A stretch of DNA of 20,444 nt, taken from the NCBI GenBank assembly GCA_903927685.1, contig CAIYOB010001179.1:1-20444 (forward strand), in the 5' to 3' direction. The notes below the pieces were generated by a model. The model did no database searches and was not told where the DNA came from. It saw only the letters and a program-made list of their open reading frames with translations. Source of the DNA: an uncultured Planctomycetaceae bacterium. GTDB taxonomy: Bacteria > Planctomycetota > Planctomycetia > Pirellulales > Pirellulaceae. Each line of letters opens with the position of its first letter. Position 1 is the stretch's first letter. The position numbers were made by a program, and so were the translations under genes. Shown here piece after piece: positions 7,875 through 15,053 of the stretch.

Positions 7875-8502
7875 GCTCGGGGCCCTCTCTCGTCGGCGTC
7901 ATGGCGGTCTTCAGCCGTTCCAAGGCCCTCAAGTATCGCTTGCTGGCTGCGTACTTGTCGATCCCCAACACCTGGGCAACTTCCTGGTTGCTCAATTCCT
8001 CCAAGTGCCGCAGCACCAGCACTTCGCGGTCCGTCGGCTCCAGCCGGTCCAGGGCCCGCCGCAATTCGGCGATCGCCTCCGCCCGCGCCGCGCACTGGCT
8101 GGGCGACGTCAGGCTGTCGGCCAGGTGGGCCAGCAGGCCGCTGGAACTCGTGTCCGTCGCGCCGCCGCCGTGCAGGCTGACCTCCCGACTGGCATCCCGC
8201 ATGCGGGCGTCGAGGTACCGCCGGTGAACGTCGATCAGGACTTGCCCGGTGAGCTGGCGAAGCCAAATGAAGAACGGGACGGACGGCTGGCTCAGATAAT
8301 CCCGGATCCGCCGGTTCGCCTCCAGGAAAGCGTCCTGCAAGATGTCGTCTTCGTCCACCTTGCCGACGATACGGCTGTCCAGCCGCAAGGCCACCATCCG
8401 CCGCAACTTGGTGCGGTGCCGCCCGAACAACTCGGCAACGGCCCGCTCGCCGCCGTCGCGGAGGCGGTGCAACTCGTCGCCCTGATCTTGCTCGGCGTTC
8501 AT
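7855..8502 (-). CDS. ECF-family RNA polymerase sigma factor
   Basis: The product has 215 residues with two sigma regions. Region 2 (about 20-90) contains VDEDDILQDAFLEANRRI for core binding and -10 recognition. Region 4 (about 142-200) contains LDRLEPTDREVLVLRHLEEL and the helix-turn-helix SNQEVAQVLGIDKYAASKRY for -35 recognition. It resembles the planctomycete-expanded ECF groups linked to Ser/Thr kinases. The start at 8502 (MNAEQDQGDEL) lies 11 bp after the permease stop; the longer in-frame extension to 8811 would overlap the permease and has no sigma features. Its last 20 bases overlap the kinase gene start. No anti-sigma factor is present, so the adjacent kinase is the likely regulator (inference). 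Confidence 0.93.
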   Translation of the reverse strand: MNAEQDQGDELHRLRDGGERAVAELFGRHRTKLRRMVALRLDSRIVGKVDEDDILQDAFLEANRRIRDYLSQPSVPFFIWLRQLTGQVLIDVHRRYLDARMRDASREVSLHGGGATDTSSSGLLAHLADSLTSPSQCAARAEAIAELRRALDRLEPTDREVLVLRHLEELSNQEVAQVLGIDKYAASKRYLRALERLKTAMTPTREGPEHERSDD

Positions 8503-8513
8503 CCGGCCACTCA

Positions 8514-10007
8514 CTACTTGCCCAGCGAAGCCGCGACGTCGGTTCGATAAGCCGTCAGGGCGGGCAGGAGTCCGACGACGACGGCCAGCAGCAGCAAGGC
8601 CGGGATCAGCAGCAGCTCGCTGGAGACGGTCCAAGCACTGCCGCCGGCGGCGGCCCACAACCAGGACACGTCCACGCCGGGCGCCAGGTCCAAAAAGCCG
8701 ATCGAAACTCCGGTGCGGGCCTCGATCAACGGGCTGACCAAGGCGTTCAAGCCATGCCCCAGCAACCAGCCCAGCAGGCCGCCGCCCAGCCCCAGGATGA
8801 CCGACTCCCACAGGATCACCGACATGACCGTCTGGCGTTCGGCTCCCAGCGCCCGCATGACCGCAATCTCGTGCCGCCGTTCGGACATCGAGTTGTAGAT
8901 ACTGACCAGGATGCTAACGCCGGACACGATGCAGATCAGCACGCTCATCACCACCAGCAGGAGTTGGGCCGGGCGGACGAACATCTCGAACAGCAGGAAG
9001 ATCTCCCGCACCGGCATCACCGCCTGGGCCGTGGGGCCCTCGTTGATTTCGTTCTCCAGCCCGGGCCCGACAATCGGACTGGTCGTCCGGATCAGCAGCG
9101 ACGTCACCTCGCGCTGTTCGAGCGGCAACGCGCGCAGGGCCAACTGCGCTGCGGCGGGCGCGGCCGCGGAGTTCGGCGCGTCCTCATTCGGATGCCTGTC
9201 GCCAGCCTCGCCACGCTCGTCGTCCCGCCGCGGTGCTCCTGCCGCTGGGGCCTTGCCTCGCTCGCCTTGCGGCAGCGGCTTGGCATGCCCCTCCATCAGG
9301 AAAAAGCCTTCCATGCTGACGAACACCGCCCGGTCCTGGGGCGTGCCGGAGGGGGCGAGGATCCCCACGACGGTGAATTTCCGCCCGTGCCCCAAGCCTT
9401 CGGGATCGCCGTGCGTGGTCCCGATGCGATCGCCCAGCTGGACCTTCTTCTCGCGGGCGACCGTGGCGCCGACGATGGCCTCGAAGAAGCCGTTCTCCGG
9501 ACTGTGCAAGCGGAAGTTCCGGCCGGCCGCGAACTCGTACTTCTGCGTCCCCTCGGGACCGAACTGCAGCCGGTCGAACATCTCCGGGGTCGTCCCGACG
9601 ACGCGGAAGGGGCCGAAGTAGTCACCCAGGCACACCGGGATCGCCAAGTCGACATAGGATGCATACTCGCCGTCGCGGCGGGTGGGGACCGGGTGCAGGG
9701 ACGTCTTGTATTCCGCCTCGCGGCGCTCGGCCCGCAGGAACTCCAGGTAGAACGGGTACGGCAAATTCTCGATGGGCTGGCTCAAGTAGTAGACCGTGTT
9801 CAGGGTCAGCTGCAACTTGCCCCCCTTGGCCCCCAAGATCATGTTGTAGCCCAGGCTGGCATTGTTCTGAAACGAGCGTTCAATGACGCCGTGGATCGAC
9901 AGCACGGCCACCAGGAGCATGACCCCCAAGGCCATCGAAAACGCCGTCAACGAAGACGCCAAGGCCCGCTGCTGAACACTCCGCCAGGCAATCCGCCACA
10001 GGCTCAC
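8514..10007 (-). CDS. FtsX/MacB-like ABC transporter permease
   Basis: The product has 497 residues with classic MacB/FtsX topology. The first membrane helix is at about 20-42 (LTAFSMALGVMLLVAVLSIH). A periplasmic core of about 300 residues follows, then three more helices at about 348-371, 397-424 and 465-486. The conserved cytoplasmic loop SMSERRHEIAVMRALGA (373-389) is the coupling helix that meets an ATPase. Residues 242-288 are a Pro/Ala/Gly-rich hydrophilic insert (AKPLPQGERGKAPAAGAPRR and onward), probably a disordered external loop. A GTG at 10007 is taken as start because GGAGG lies about 7 nt upstream and the family begins here (SLWRIAWRSV). No ATP-binding subunit gene is adjacent. 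It sits between the CPFC lipoprotein and sigma factor genes in one operon. Confidence 0.9.
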   Translation of the reverse strand: MSLWRIAWRSVQQRALASSLTAFSMALGVMLLVAVLSIHGVIERSFQNNASLGYNMILGAKGGKLQLTLNTVYYLSQPIENLPYPFYLEFLRAERREAEYKTSLHPVPTRRDGEYASYVDLAIPVCLGDYFGPFRVVGTTPEMFDRLQFGPEGTQKYEFAAGRNFRLHSPENGFFEAIVGATVAREKKVQLGDRIGTTHGDPEGLGHGRKFTVVGILAPSGTPQDRAVFVSMEGFFLMEGHAKPLPQGERGKAPAAGAPRRDDERGEAGDRHPNEDAPNSAAAPAAAQLALRALPLEQREVTSLLIRTTSPIVGPGLENEINEGPTAQAVMPVREIFLLFEMFVRPAQLLLVVMSVLICIVSGVSILVSIYNSMSERRHEIAVMRALGAERQTVMSVILWESVILGLGGGLLGWLLGHGLNALVSPLIEARTGVSIGFLDLAPGVDVSWLWAAAGGSAWTVSSELLLIPALLLLAVVVGLLPALTAYRTDVAASLGK

Positions 10008-10057
10008 AGTCCACCCTCCGTCATTCCACCCGCCGTCTGTCCCGGGGATGCAGCCTC

Positions 10058-10633
10058 TTACACCCCAGGCCGCACAAAGACCCCCGCGGCTCTGACGGCC
10101 AGATTGCCCAAGCTGTCGATCTGAGCGTGGCCGCGCACCACGACGGTCTGACCTTCTTTCAGCCCGAGCAACTTCCGCGCGTCCACAACCGGCACGTTGC
10201 CCTGCGCGTCCACGACCTCGACCAGCGCTGTACTCGCCAGCTTCTTCTTCTTTTCGGCGCGGCAGAACGGACACGAGTCGGCGTCGTGCTGCGGCGCCTC
10301 GTCGACGTCGGCATGCTCCACCGCCGACAGGTCCTGCACCGTAAAGGCCGCCCGTGCCGGATCCCAAATGGCACCCTCGACACCACCGATCCGAGCCACC
10401 AAGACCACCTCGGCGGCTGACTCCGTCGCACCGCCGCTTTCCAAGCCGGCCCGGATCTCGAGGACGCCCTTGGCCCCCTGCGGCTCTTCGGCCAGCAGGT
10501 AAGCCGCCGATCCGCCCGGCGTCCGCGCGTCGTGGTCCGCGGTCCGCGCACAGCCGGCCAACAACAGTCCCAGCAGCACGAACTCGGCGACAGCCCCCCA
10601 CCGCTGTTCCCTGGCGATCCTCACAATCCTCAT
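10058..10633 (-). CDS. Lipoprotein with CPFC motif, unknown function
   Basis: The product has 191 residues. The N-terminus is a lipoprotein signal (FVLLGLLLAGC) with lipobox LAGC at 25-28, so the mature protein is anchored through Cys28. A variable middle part leads to DSCPFCRAEKKKKLASTALV, with a CxxC pair at Cys121/Cys124. The C-terminal part (about 125-191) reads EVVDAQGNVPVVDARKLLGL, then EGQTVVVRGHAQIDSLGN, and looks like a small beta-barrel (OB-like). The CxxC could bind metal or be redox active. I do not recognise a named family. GGAG lies about 8 nt before the ATG. It is the first gene of the operon and precedes the permease by 50 bp, suggesting it is a substrate-binding or accessory subunit. 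Confidence 0.7.
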   Translation of the reverse strand: MRIVRIAREQRWGAVAEFVLLGLLLAGCARTADHDARTPGGSAAYLLAEEPQGAKGVLEIRAGLESGGATESAAEVVLVARIGGVEGAIWDPARAAFTVQDLSAVEHADVDEAPQHDADSCPFCRAEKKKKLASTALVEVVDAQGNVPVVDARKLLGLKEGQTVVVRGHAQIDSLGNLAVRAAGVFVRPGV

Positions 10634-10812
10634 CGGCCATCTCCGTCAAGCAGGGATTCGCAGAACGCACCGCTCCATCTGCTGATACGCACGGCAGGCG
10701 GCCTCGGTTCAGCGGACAGGACGCGATTTTAGGGCCTGCCAGTCCGTTTGCCTAGCGATCCACCAGGCGTGCGACAGCGACGCGCCGGCTTCCGCGCGTA
10801 CGGCGTGCGAGG

Positions 10813-10818
10813 TATAAT
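10813..10818 (+). promoter_or_regulatory. Candidate -10 box for the sugar isomerase-like gene
   Basis: A perfect TATAAT lies 36 bp before the ATG at 10855, in the 221-bp divergent gap between the lipoprotein operon and this gene. The -35 position (about 10790-10795, TTCCGC) is a poor match to TTGACA, so the assignment rests mainly on the -10 and its placement. Confidence 0.4.
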
Positions 10819-10854
10819 CCGCACAGGCGGGAATTCGTACCGGGAGTCAACACG

Positions 10855-11754
10855 ATGCTGGACAAGCGGGACTGGATGAGCGGGCGGACACTGGATCGGC
10901 GAACCGTGCTGAAAGCGGCCGTGGCGTTGACGAGCGGCGCGTGGGCGACGGCTTGTCGAAGTGAGGCGTCGGCGGCGGAGTCGATCTCCCAAATCCGCAT
11001 CGGCTCGTGCCGCATCGGGTTGCGGGACGCCAAGACTGCCGGCCTGGACGGCGTCGAAGTCAATGTCGGACCCGCGGCGGACACGCTGGCGATCGCCGAC
11101 CCGGCGGTTCGCCAACGGTACAAGGACGAGATGCAACAGACCGGACTGGTCATCTCCTCGTTCATGATGGGGCTGTTGAACTCGAACCCGCTGGCCAGCG
11201 ACCCGCGCGGCCCCGCCTGGCTGGAACAGTGCATTGATGCCGCCCGGGATCTCGGAGCACGAGTCATCCTGGTGGCGTTTTTCGGCAAAGGAAACCTGCT
11301 GGACGGCGACCAACTGAAACAGGCCGACGTGGACATCATGGTCGCGCGACTGAAGGCGGCCGCGCCGCGGGCCCAGCAAGCCGGCGTGGTCCTGGCCATC
11401 GAAAACACGCTGTCCGCGCAACAGAACATCGCCATCCTCGACCGGATCGGGCACGAGTCCGTGGCCCTCTACTACGACGTTGGCAACTCGACGCGCAACG
11501 GGTACGACGTGCCCGCCGAAATCCGCCTGCTCCGCAATCGCATCGCCATGCTGCATTTCAAGGACGGCCCGAACTACCTGGGACAAGGCGATGTGAAGTT
11601 CAAGCCCGTCGCGGCCGCAATCCGGGACATCGGCTATCGGGGCTGGATCGTGCTGGAAACGTCCAGTCCGTCGAAGGACGCCGTCGCCGACGCCAAGCGG
11701 AATGCAGACTACATCCGGGAACTGTTGGGAATCGGCGCATCCCGCTCGCCGTGA
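10855..11754 (+). CDS. Tat-exported sugar phosphate isomerase/epimerase-like TIM barrel protein
   Basis: The product has 299 residues. A twin-arginine signal (RTLDRRTVLKAAVALTSGAW, arginines 15-16) indicates folded export, followed by a xylose-isomerase-like/AP endonuclease 2-type TIM barrel. Likely divalent-metal ligands are Glu183 (LAIENTL), Asp208 (YYDVGN), His234 (AMLHFKDG) and Glu268 (WIVLETS). This matches the large planctomycete group of secreted epimerase/isomerase-like proteins; the substrate is unknown. GGGAG lies about 9 nt before the ATG at 10855; an alternative ATG at 10876 would still keep the Tat motif. A Cys at 34 (ATAC) is a weak lipobox alternative. The gene is transcribed divergently from the lipoprotein/permease/sigma/kinase operon. 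Confidence 0.88.
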   Translation: MLDKRDWMSGRTLDRRTVLKAAVALTSGAWATACRSEASAAESISQIRIGSCRIGLRDAKTAGLDGVEVNVGPAADTLAIADPAVRQRYKDEMQQTGLVISSFMMGLLNSNPLASDPRGPAWLEQCIDAARDLGARVILVAFFGKGNLLDGDQLKQADVDIMVARLKAAAPRAQQAGVVLAIENTLSAQQNIAILDRIGHESVALYYDVGNSTRNGYDVPAEIRLLRNRIAMLHFKDGPNYLGQGDVKFKPVAAAIRDIGYRGWIVLETSSPSKDAVADAKRNADYIRELLGIGASRSP

Positions 11755-11776
11755 TCTTCCCCCGATTCCGACACCG

Positions 11777-11926
11777 CTACGGCCGCCAGTCCGAGTCGCC
11801 TTGAATCTCGTCGCGCAGGCGCGCCAAAGCGCGGACCCAGAGCATCCGCACGGCACCGACACCGCGGTCCAGCCAGCGGGCGATTTATTGGTAGGGCAGG
11901 TCTTGGAGGTTGCGTGGCGGCGTCAT
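11777..11926 (-). pseudogene. Degraded small helical protein gene with one in-frame TAA
   Basis: From ATG at 11926 the frame reads MTPPRNLQDLPYQ and hits TAA at 11885-11887. It then continues open in the same frame as IARWLDRGVGAVRMLWVRAL and on to GDSDWRP before a TAG at 11777. The continuation is an amphipathic Arg-rich helix that looks like real protein. The ATG overlaps the TGA of the preceding remnant (ATGA), the arrangement of a translationally coupled pair. I do not recognise the family. The most likely reading is a two-gene unit inactivated by point mutations; two unrelated short open stretches is the alternative. Confidence 0.4.
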
Positions 11927-12198
11927 GGTGAACGAACCGGCTGGCGGCGCGTGACCAGGCGGAACAAGCCGACGACCGGCAAGGCCAGCGTCAGCAACCA
12001 GCACATCTGGTACGCGCTGGGCAGGCGAGCCGCCCACAGTTATCGACCGTTCCGGCTCGCTGCCGCGACCAGCGTGCCGTCGGCCAGCGTCCGGACCAGA
12101 TCGCGCCGTCCGTCGCCGTCCACATCGGGGCCCGCCAGGAAATAGTCAACCTGTGCGTCCATCGAACGCACCGGCGGCGTCAGCCATACTTGCACGTT
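11923..12198 (-). pseudogene. Truncated and interrupted FG-GAP-like membrane protein gene
   Basis: On the minus strand a frame reads VQVWLTPPVRSMDAQVDYFL, then AGPDVDGDGRRDLVRTLADG, a calcium-loop (FG-GAP/quinoprotein-like) repeat. It stops at TAA (12040-12042) and then continues in the same frame as LWAARLPSAYQMCWLLTLAL, then PVVGLFRLVTRRQPVRSP, ending at TGA 11923-11925. The second part is a plausible C-terminal membrane helix with a positive-inside tail. The upstream end stops at a TGA (12199-12201), a few bases beyond the end of brxL, so the 5' part of the gene is missing. This looks like an ancestral gene cut when the defence island arrived. The rest of the roughly 450-bp gap between the TIM-barrel gene and brxL holds nothing else I can identify. 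Confidence 0.55.
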
Positions 12199-12204
12199 TC
12201 ATCC

Positions 12205-14250
12205 TCAATCCGCAATCGCCTTTATCAATGCCTCTCTGGAGTCGTTGTAGTACACGACCGTGACTTTGGTGGCGATGTCGTCAGATAGGTCGTTGAGCTG
12301 TTTTCGGGAGGACACGGGCATCAGGACGACACTGGCCCCCTTCTCGACGGCGTGCTCGACCACGTCGACGGCGTTGTGCAGCGGGTCAATGGAACCGCCC
12401 AGGTTCATCCCGCCGACGACCACCAGGCCGCCGCGAAGGCTCTTGGCGATCAGGGACGAACACATCGCCAGCAGGGCGGCGACGCCCAGCGAGCGGCCGG
12501 AGCGGCTGGCGTCAAAGGCTCGCAGTTGAACGGCGAACTCGTGCTCGCGGGGATTCCTATCGCCGACCAGCTCGGCGGACCGGGAATACAGGTTTGCTTC
12601 CGCGTACTTCACGGACTCGGAGAATGCCTGTGGCGAGGGCCGATTGAGAATCTTGACGCCGCTGCCCGGCCCCTCCGTGACTTCGATGCGGTAGAGGCCG
12701 GAGCCCTCGTCCTGGCCGCCGGGGCTGATCACCCAGACCTGGCCGGGCGGCAGTGGGTCGCGGCCGATGAAGTCTTCGCTTTGCAGTTCGGGGGTGACCA
12801 CGAATCGCTCCACGCCGTTCTTGCCCAGGGTGTAGCTGAACTGGGTGTTGCGGAACTCGGCAGACCCGATCCGCTTCTGCTGTTCCTTGACGCGGCGGCG
12901 GCACTCCATCGCCAGCCGCACCGCCCATTCGAGATCTTCATCCGGCACCTTGTCGTCCGGCGATGGGTGGATCAGTTTCAGCAAGCCGTTCAGGGTCTTC
13001 ACCACGGCGTTCTGGTCGCGGCCGCTGAGGGCGCCGCCATACGTCACCCGGCCCTGCAACAAGGAAACCCGGCTCTGGCTACGCAGCCGGCTCCAGCACT
13101 CGCTAAGAAAGTCGGACACCAAGCCAAAATGGTTCGTTTTGACTGCCTCACTGATCTTGGGCACGTCCCAACCGGGCAGGTAGCAGTGAATGCGGTCCAT
13201 CAAGGCCGTGTCGTTCCGCATTTCCGGTGGCATCGGGCCGAACAGGTGGCCGATCCGTTGCTGGTGCTGGACATCGACCTCGAAGTTGCCCACCATCACG
13301 ATGCTGCCGTAGGCCCGGATGCTTTCCTTGCCACGGCTGAACTCGCCCGACTCCATGTAGCCCTTCATGATGTTGACGCCGTCCTTCTGGTCAAAGGACA
13401 CGCCGGACACCTCGTCGAAGCACACTACGTCGTACTGACAGACCAACCCACGCTGGCCGTTGGACATGTTGACGAACATCCGGGCGACCGTGGCCTTGCC
13501 GCCGGAAACCAGGTGGGCGTAGGGCGAGATCTGCTGGAATAGGTGCGACTTGCCGGTGCCGCGGGGGCCGAGTTCCACGACGTTGTAGTTGTTCTCGACG
13601 AACGGCACCATTCGCAGGAGCATCACGTCCTGGTTCCGCTCGGACATGGCCGTCGGCTCCAGCCCCACGGACCGCAGCAGGAACTGCTTCCAGTCAGCTG
13701 TCGAAAGACGCCGCCGACCTTCATACAGGGAATCCAAGACTTCCCGCTTGCTGAGCTGGATGGGTCGAAGCGCCGTCGCAGAGAACGGCCGGCCGTTCTT
13801 TTCCTGAGCGATGCTTGCATCGTAGCTCAGGTCGATCTCGGCGTAGAACCCGCCGGTGAGCATCCGCTCGTTGTCCCTCACGAGCCGGTCGTCGATGCTC
13901 ACGTCCTTCAGTTGCAGGCTGGGCAGCGTCGCCAGGTACGAATCCGTCTTGGCATCCAGTCGAGCCGAGATGATGTCGATGATCTTGACCGTCCCCGTTT
14001 CGCGGGCACGAGCCTTGAACAGTTCTTCTTCACCGCTGCGGACGGCCCGGTCGCGGAGTTGTCGCTCGACGATCTCCAGCCCTTCCTGGATCTCATCCTC
14101 GTTGGTGCTGGCGCAGTAACGGCCCAGGAGGAACTCACAGACGTAGGTCGGCACGGGGTATTGGCGGGCGAACTTCCGCACCAAGTCCTTGCGAACGACA
14201 TAACCTTCAAATGCCTCGGCGGCGACCTGGTCCAGGTGATCGAGTTCCAT
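12205..14250 (-). CDS. brxL: BREX system Lon protease-like AAA+ protein BrxL
   Basis: The product has 681 residues, the normal length for BrxL of type 1 BREX. An N-terminal domain (1-200) precedes an AAA+ core with Walker A GPRGTGKS (228-235), Walker B VVCFDE (275-280, Glu280), sensor-1 Asn322 in VMVGNFEVD and an arginine in ALMDRIHCYLPGW (353). The C-terminal domain (about 560-681) is Lon-like: SGRSLGVAALLAMC with candidate Ser587, then VVVGGMNLGGSIDPLHNAVD and EKGASVVLMPVSSRKQL. In a gapless comparison with Lon, the catalytic lysine position falls on Val628, so peptidase activity is doubtful. BrxL binds DNA as a ring and is needed for phage exclusion in type 1 BREX. It is last in the operon. 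There is no Shine-Dalgarno; three heptamer repeats abut the start. Confidence 0.95.
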   Translation of the reverse strand: MELDHLDQVAAEAFEGYVVRKDLVRKFARQYPVPTYVCEFLLGRYCASTNEDEIQEGLEIVERQLRDRAVRSGEEELFKARARETGTVKIIDIISARLDAKTDSYLATLPSLQLKDVSIDDRLVRDNERMLTGGFYAEIDLSYDASIAQEKNGRPFSATALRPIQLSKREVLDSLYEGRRRLSTADWKQFLLRSVGLEPTAMSERNQDVMLLRMVPFVENNYNVVELGPRGTGKSHLFQQISPYAHLVSGGKATVARMFVNMSNGQRGLVCQYDVVCFDEVSGVSFDQKDGVNIMKGYMESGEFSRGKESIRAYGSIVMVGNFEVDVQHQQRIGHLFGPMPPEMRNDTALMDRIHCYLPGWDVPKISEAVKTNHFGLVSDFLSECWSRLRSQSRVSLLQGRVTYGGALSGRDQNAVVKTLNGLLKLIHPSPDDKVPDEDLEWAVRLAMECRRRVKEQQKRIGSAEFRNTQFSYTLGKNGVERFVVTPELQSEDFIGRDPLPPGQVWVISPGGQDEGSGLYRIEVTEGPGSGVKILNRPSPQAFSESVKYAEANLYSRSAELVGDRNPREHEFAVQLRAFDASRSGRSLGVAALLAMCSSLIAKSLRGGLVVVGGMNLGGSIDPLHNAVDVVEHAVEKGASVVLMPVSSRKQLNDLSDDIATKVTVVYYNDSREALIKAIAD

Positions 14251-14255
14251 ATTGG

Positions 14256-14276
14256 TCCGTGGTCCGTGTTCAGTTG
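14256..14276 (-). repeat. Three tandem heptamers leading into brxL
   Basis: Read on the minus strand the bases are CAACTGA, ACACGGA, CCACGGA, followed in register by CCAATAT, the last two bases of which begin the brxL ATG. The first and third units are identical to units in the pglX array at 19187-19303. The stretch fills part of the 61-bp gap between vapC and brxL and sits where a ribosome-binding site would be expected. Confidence 0.7.
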
Positions 14277-14311
14277 GTGCAGGGGACGCTGGCAGTGTCC
14301 ACGTCTCCGCT

Positions 14312-14716
14312 TCATTGCCAGTCTTCCAGTTTCAGCCCAGGCACGCGTCTAAACTCTCGCGTGTTGTGCGTGACCAAGATCAGGCCGCTGGCCAAAGCGA
14401 TTGAGGCGATCATCAAGTCGTTGGGACCAATCAGCGTCCCCTGGGCAGCCAAGTGCGACCGAATTTTGCCATATTCCGCAGCGGCCGAGTCATCAAATGG
14501 CAGTGACACAAAGCGTTGTTGCAGCCGAGCTACCAAGGCGAAGTTCGCGAACTGCTTGTTGCTGGCGCTGTGATGGGCGCCGTACAGCAATTCGGCCAAA
14601 ACTACGGAGCATAAGGCAATTCCTGCGGGATCTTCCCGCAAAAAGCGTTGGACCAACTGCGGACTATTCTGCCGCAAGTAGGCAATCCAGACGTTCGAAT
14701 CCGGGAGATAAATCAT
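14312..14716 (-). CDS. VapC-like PIN-domain toxin
   Basis: The product has 134 residues and is a complete PIN ribonuclease fold. Acidic residues expected for Mg2+ binding are Asp6 (MIYLPDSNVWIAYL), Glu42 (SVVLAELLYGAHHS) and Asp100 (GPNDLMIASIALA). The last motif reads ILVTHNTREFRRVPGL, with Asn118 where many VapCs have Asp or Asn. The likely activity is cleavage of RNA when freed from its antitoxin. The ATG at 14716 overlaps the antitoxin gene stop by 4 bp (ATGA). The pair lies between pglZ and brxL on the operon strand, an unusual cargo position for BREX. The family call is strong; the RNA target is unknown. Confidence 0.92.
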   Translation of the reverse strand: MIYLPDSNVWIAYLRQNSPQLVQRFLREDPAGIALCSVVLAELLYGAHHSASNKQFANFALVARLQQRFVSLPFDDSAAAEYGKIRSHLAAQGTLIGPNDLMIASIALASGLILVTHNTREFRRVPGLKLEDWQ

Positions 14717-14958
14717 GGCAGTTCGTCCCGCTGTTCGTAGTCGCCTTGCTCGGGACGGACAAGGTCGCCCTGCCACGCGCCTGCCGTCTCGCGGACGAAT
14801 TGCTCCCACTCCTCCCGTCCCGCCGACTCCTCCCGCTCCTGCACGGCTGGTTCGATCGTCACTTCAACCTCGCGGTCTGCCTCGGCCATACCTATTGGCA
14901 CGGCGAGCTGGAGCACACCGTCCGCACCGACACGCGAATGCACGACAATCCGGTTCAT
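14713..14958 (-). CDS. VapB-like antitoxin
   Basis: The product has 81 residues. The N-terminal half, MNRIVVHSRVGADGVLQLAV then PIGMAEADREVEVTI, resembles small beta-strand antitoxin DNA-binding domains of PIN partners. The C-terminal half is acidic and rich in Glu/Arg (EREESAGREEWEQFVRETAG), as expected for a segment that wraps the toxin. GGGAG lies 8 nt before the ATG at 14958; an ATG at 14964 is too close to it. The 4-bp overlap with the PIN toxin gene supports the pairing. A TAGAAT at 15019-15024 (minus strand) could be a -10 for an internal promoter, but I found no convincing -35. Confidence 0.8.
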   Translation of the reverse strand: MNRIVVHSRVGADGVLQLAVPIGMAEADREVEVTIEPAVQEREESAGREEWEQFVRETAGAWQGDLVRPEQGDYEQRDELP

Positions 14959-15053
14959 GACCATTTCTCCCAGTTCAAGCGTCGTTAACTAAGGTCCCGG
15001 TGATGTGGCCTTTCGTCTATTCTATCGCCTTTCCCGGCGGCCGCAGTCGGTTA

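Noticed and set aside
9186..9300. Second palindromic element in the permease insert (PLPQGERG region)
   Set aside because: The peptide looks like repeat-derived sequence, but I could not find a good inverted repeat in the DNA; kept only as a low-complexity loop.
8754..10124. Plus-strand open frame (456 codons) opposite the permease gene
   Set aside because: The permease on the minus strand has membrane helices and the FtsX coupling loop. The plus-strand translation has no domain signal and a His/Gln-rich shadow composition.
11702..12145. Plus-strand open frame across the scar region
   Set aside because: It starts inside the TIM-barrel gene in another frame and has no family signal. The minus strand of the same region shows recognisable protein remnants instead.
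12352..13542. Plus-strand open frame (396 codons) opposite brxL
   Set aside because: Shadow of the BrxL AAA+ domain; no recognisable features or ribosome-binding site.
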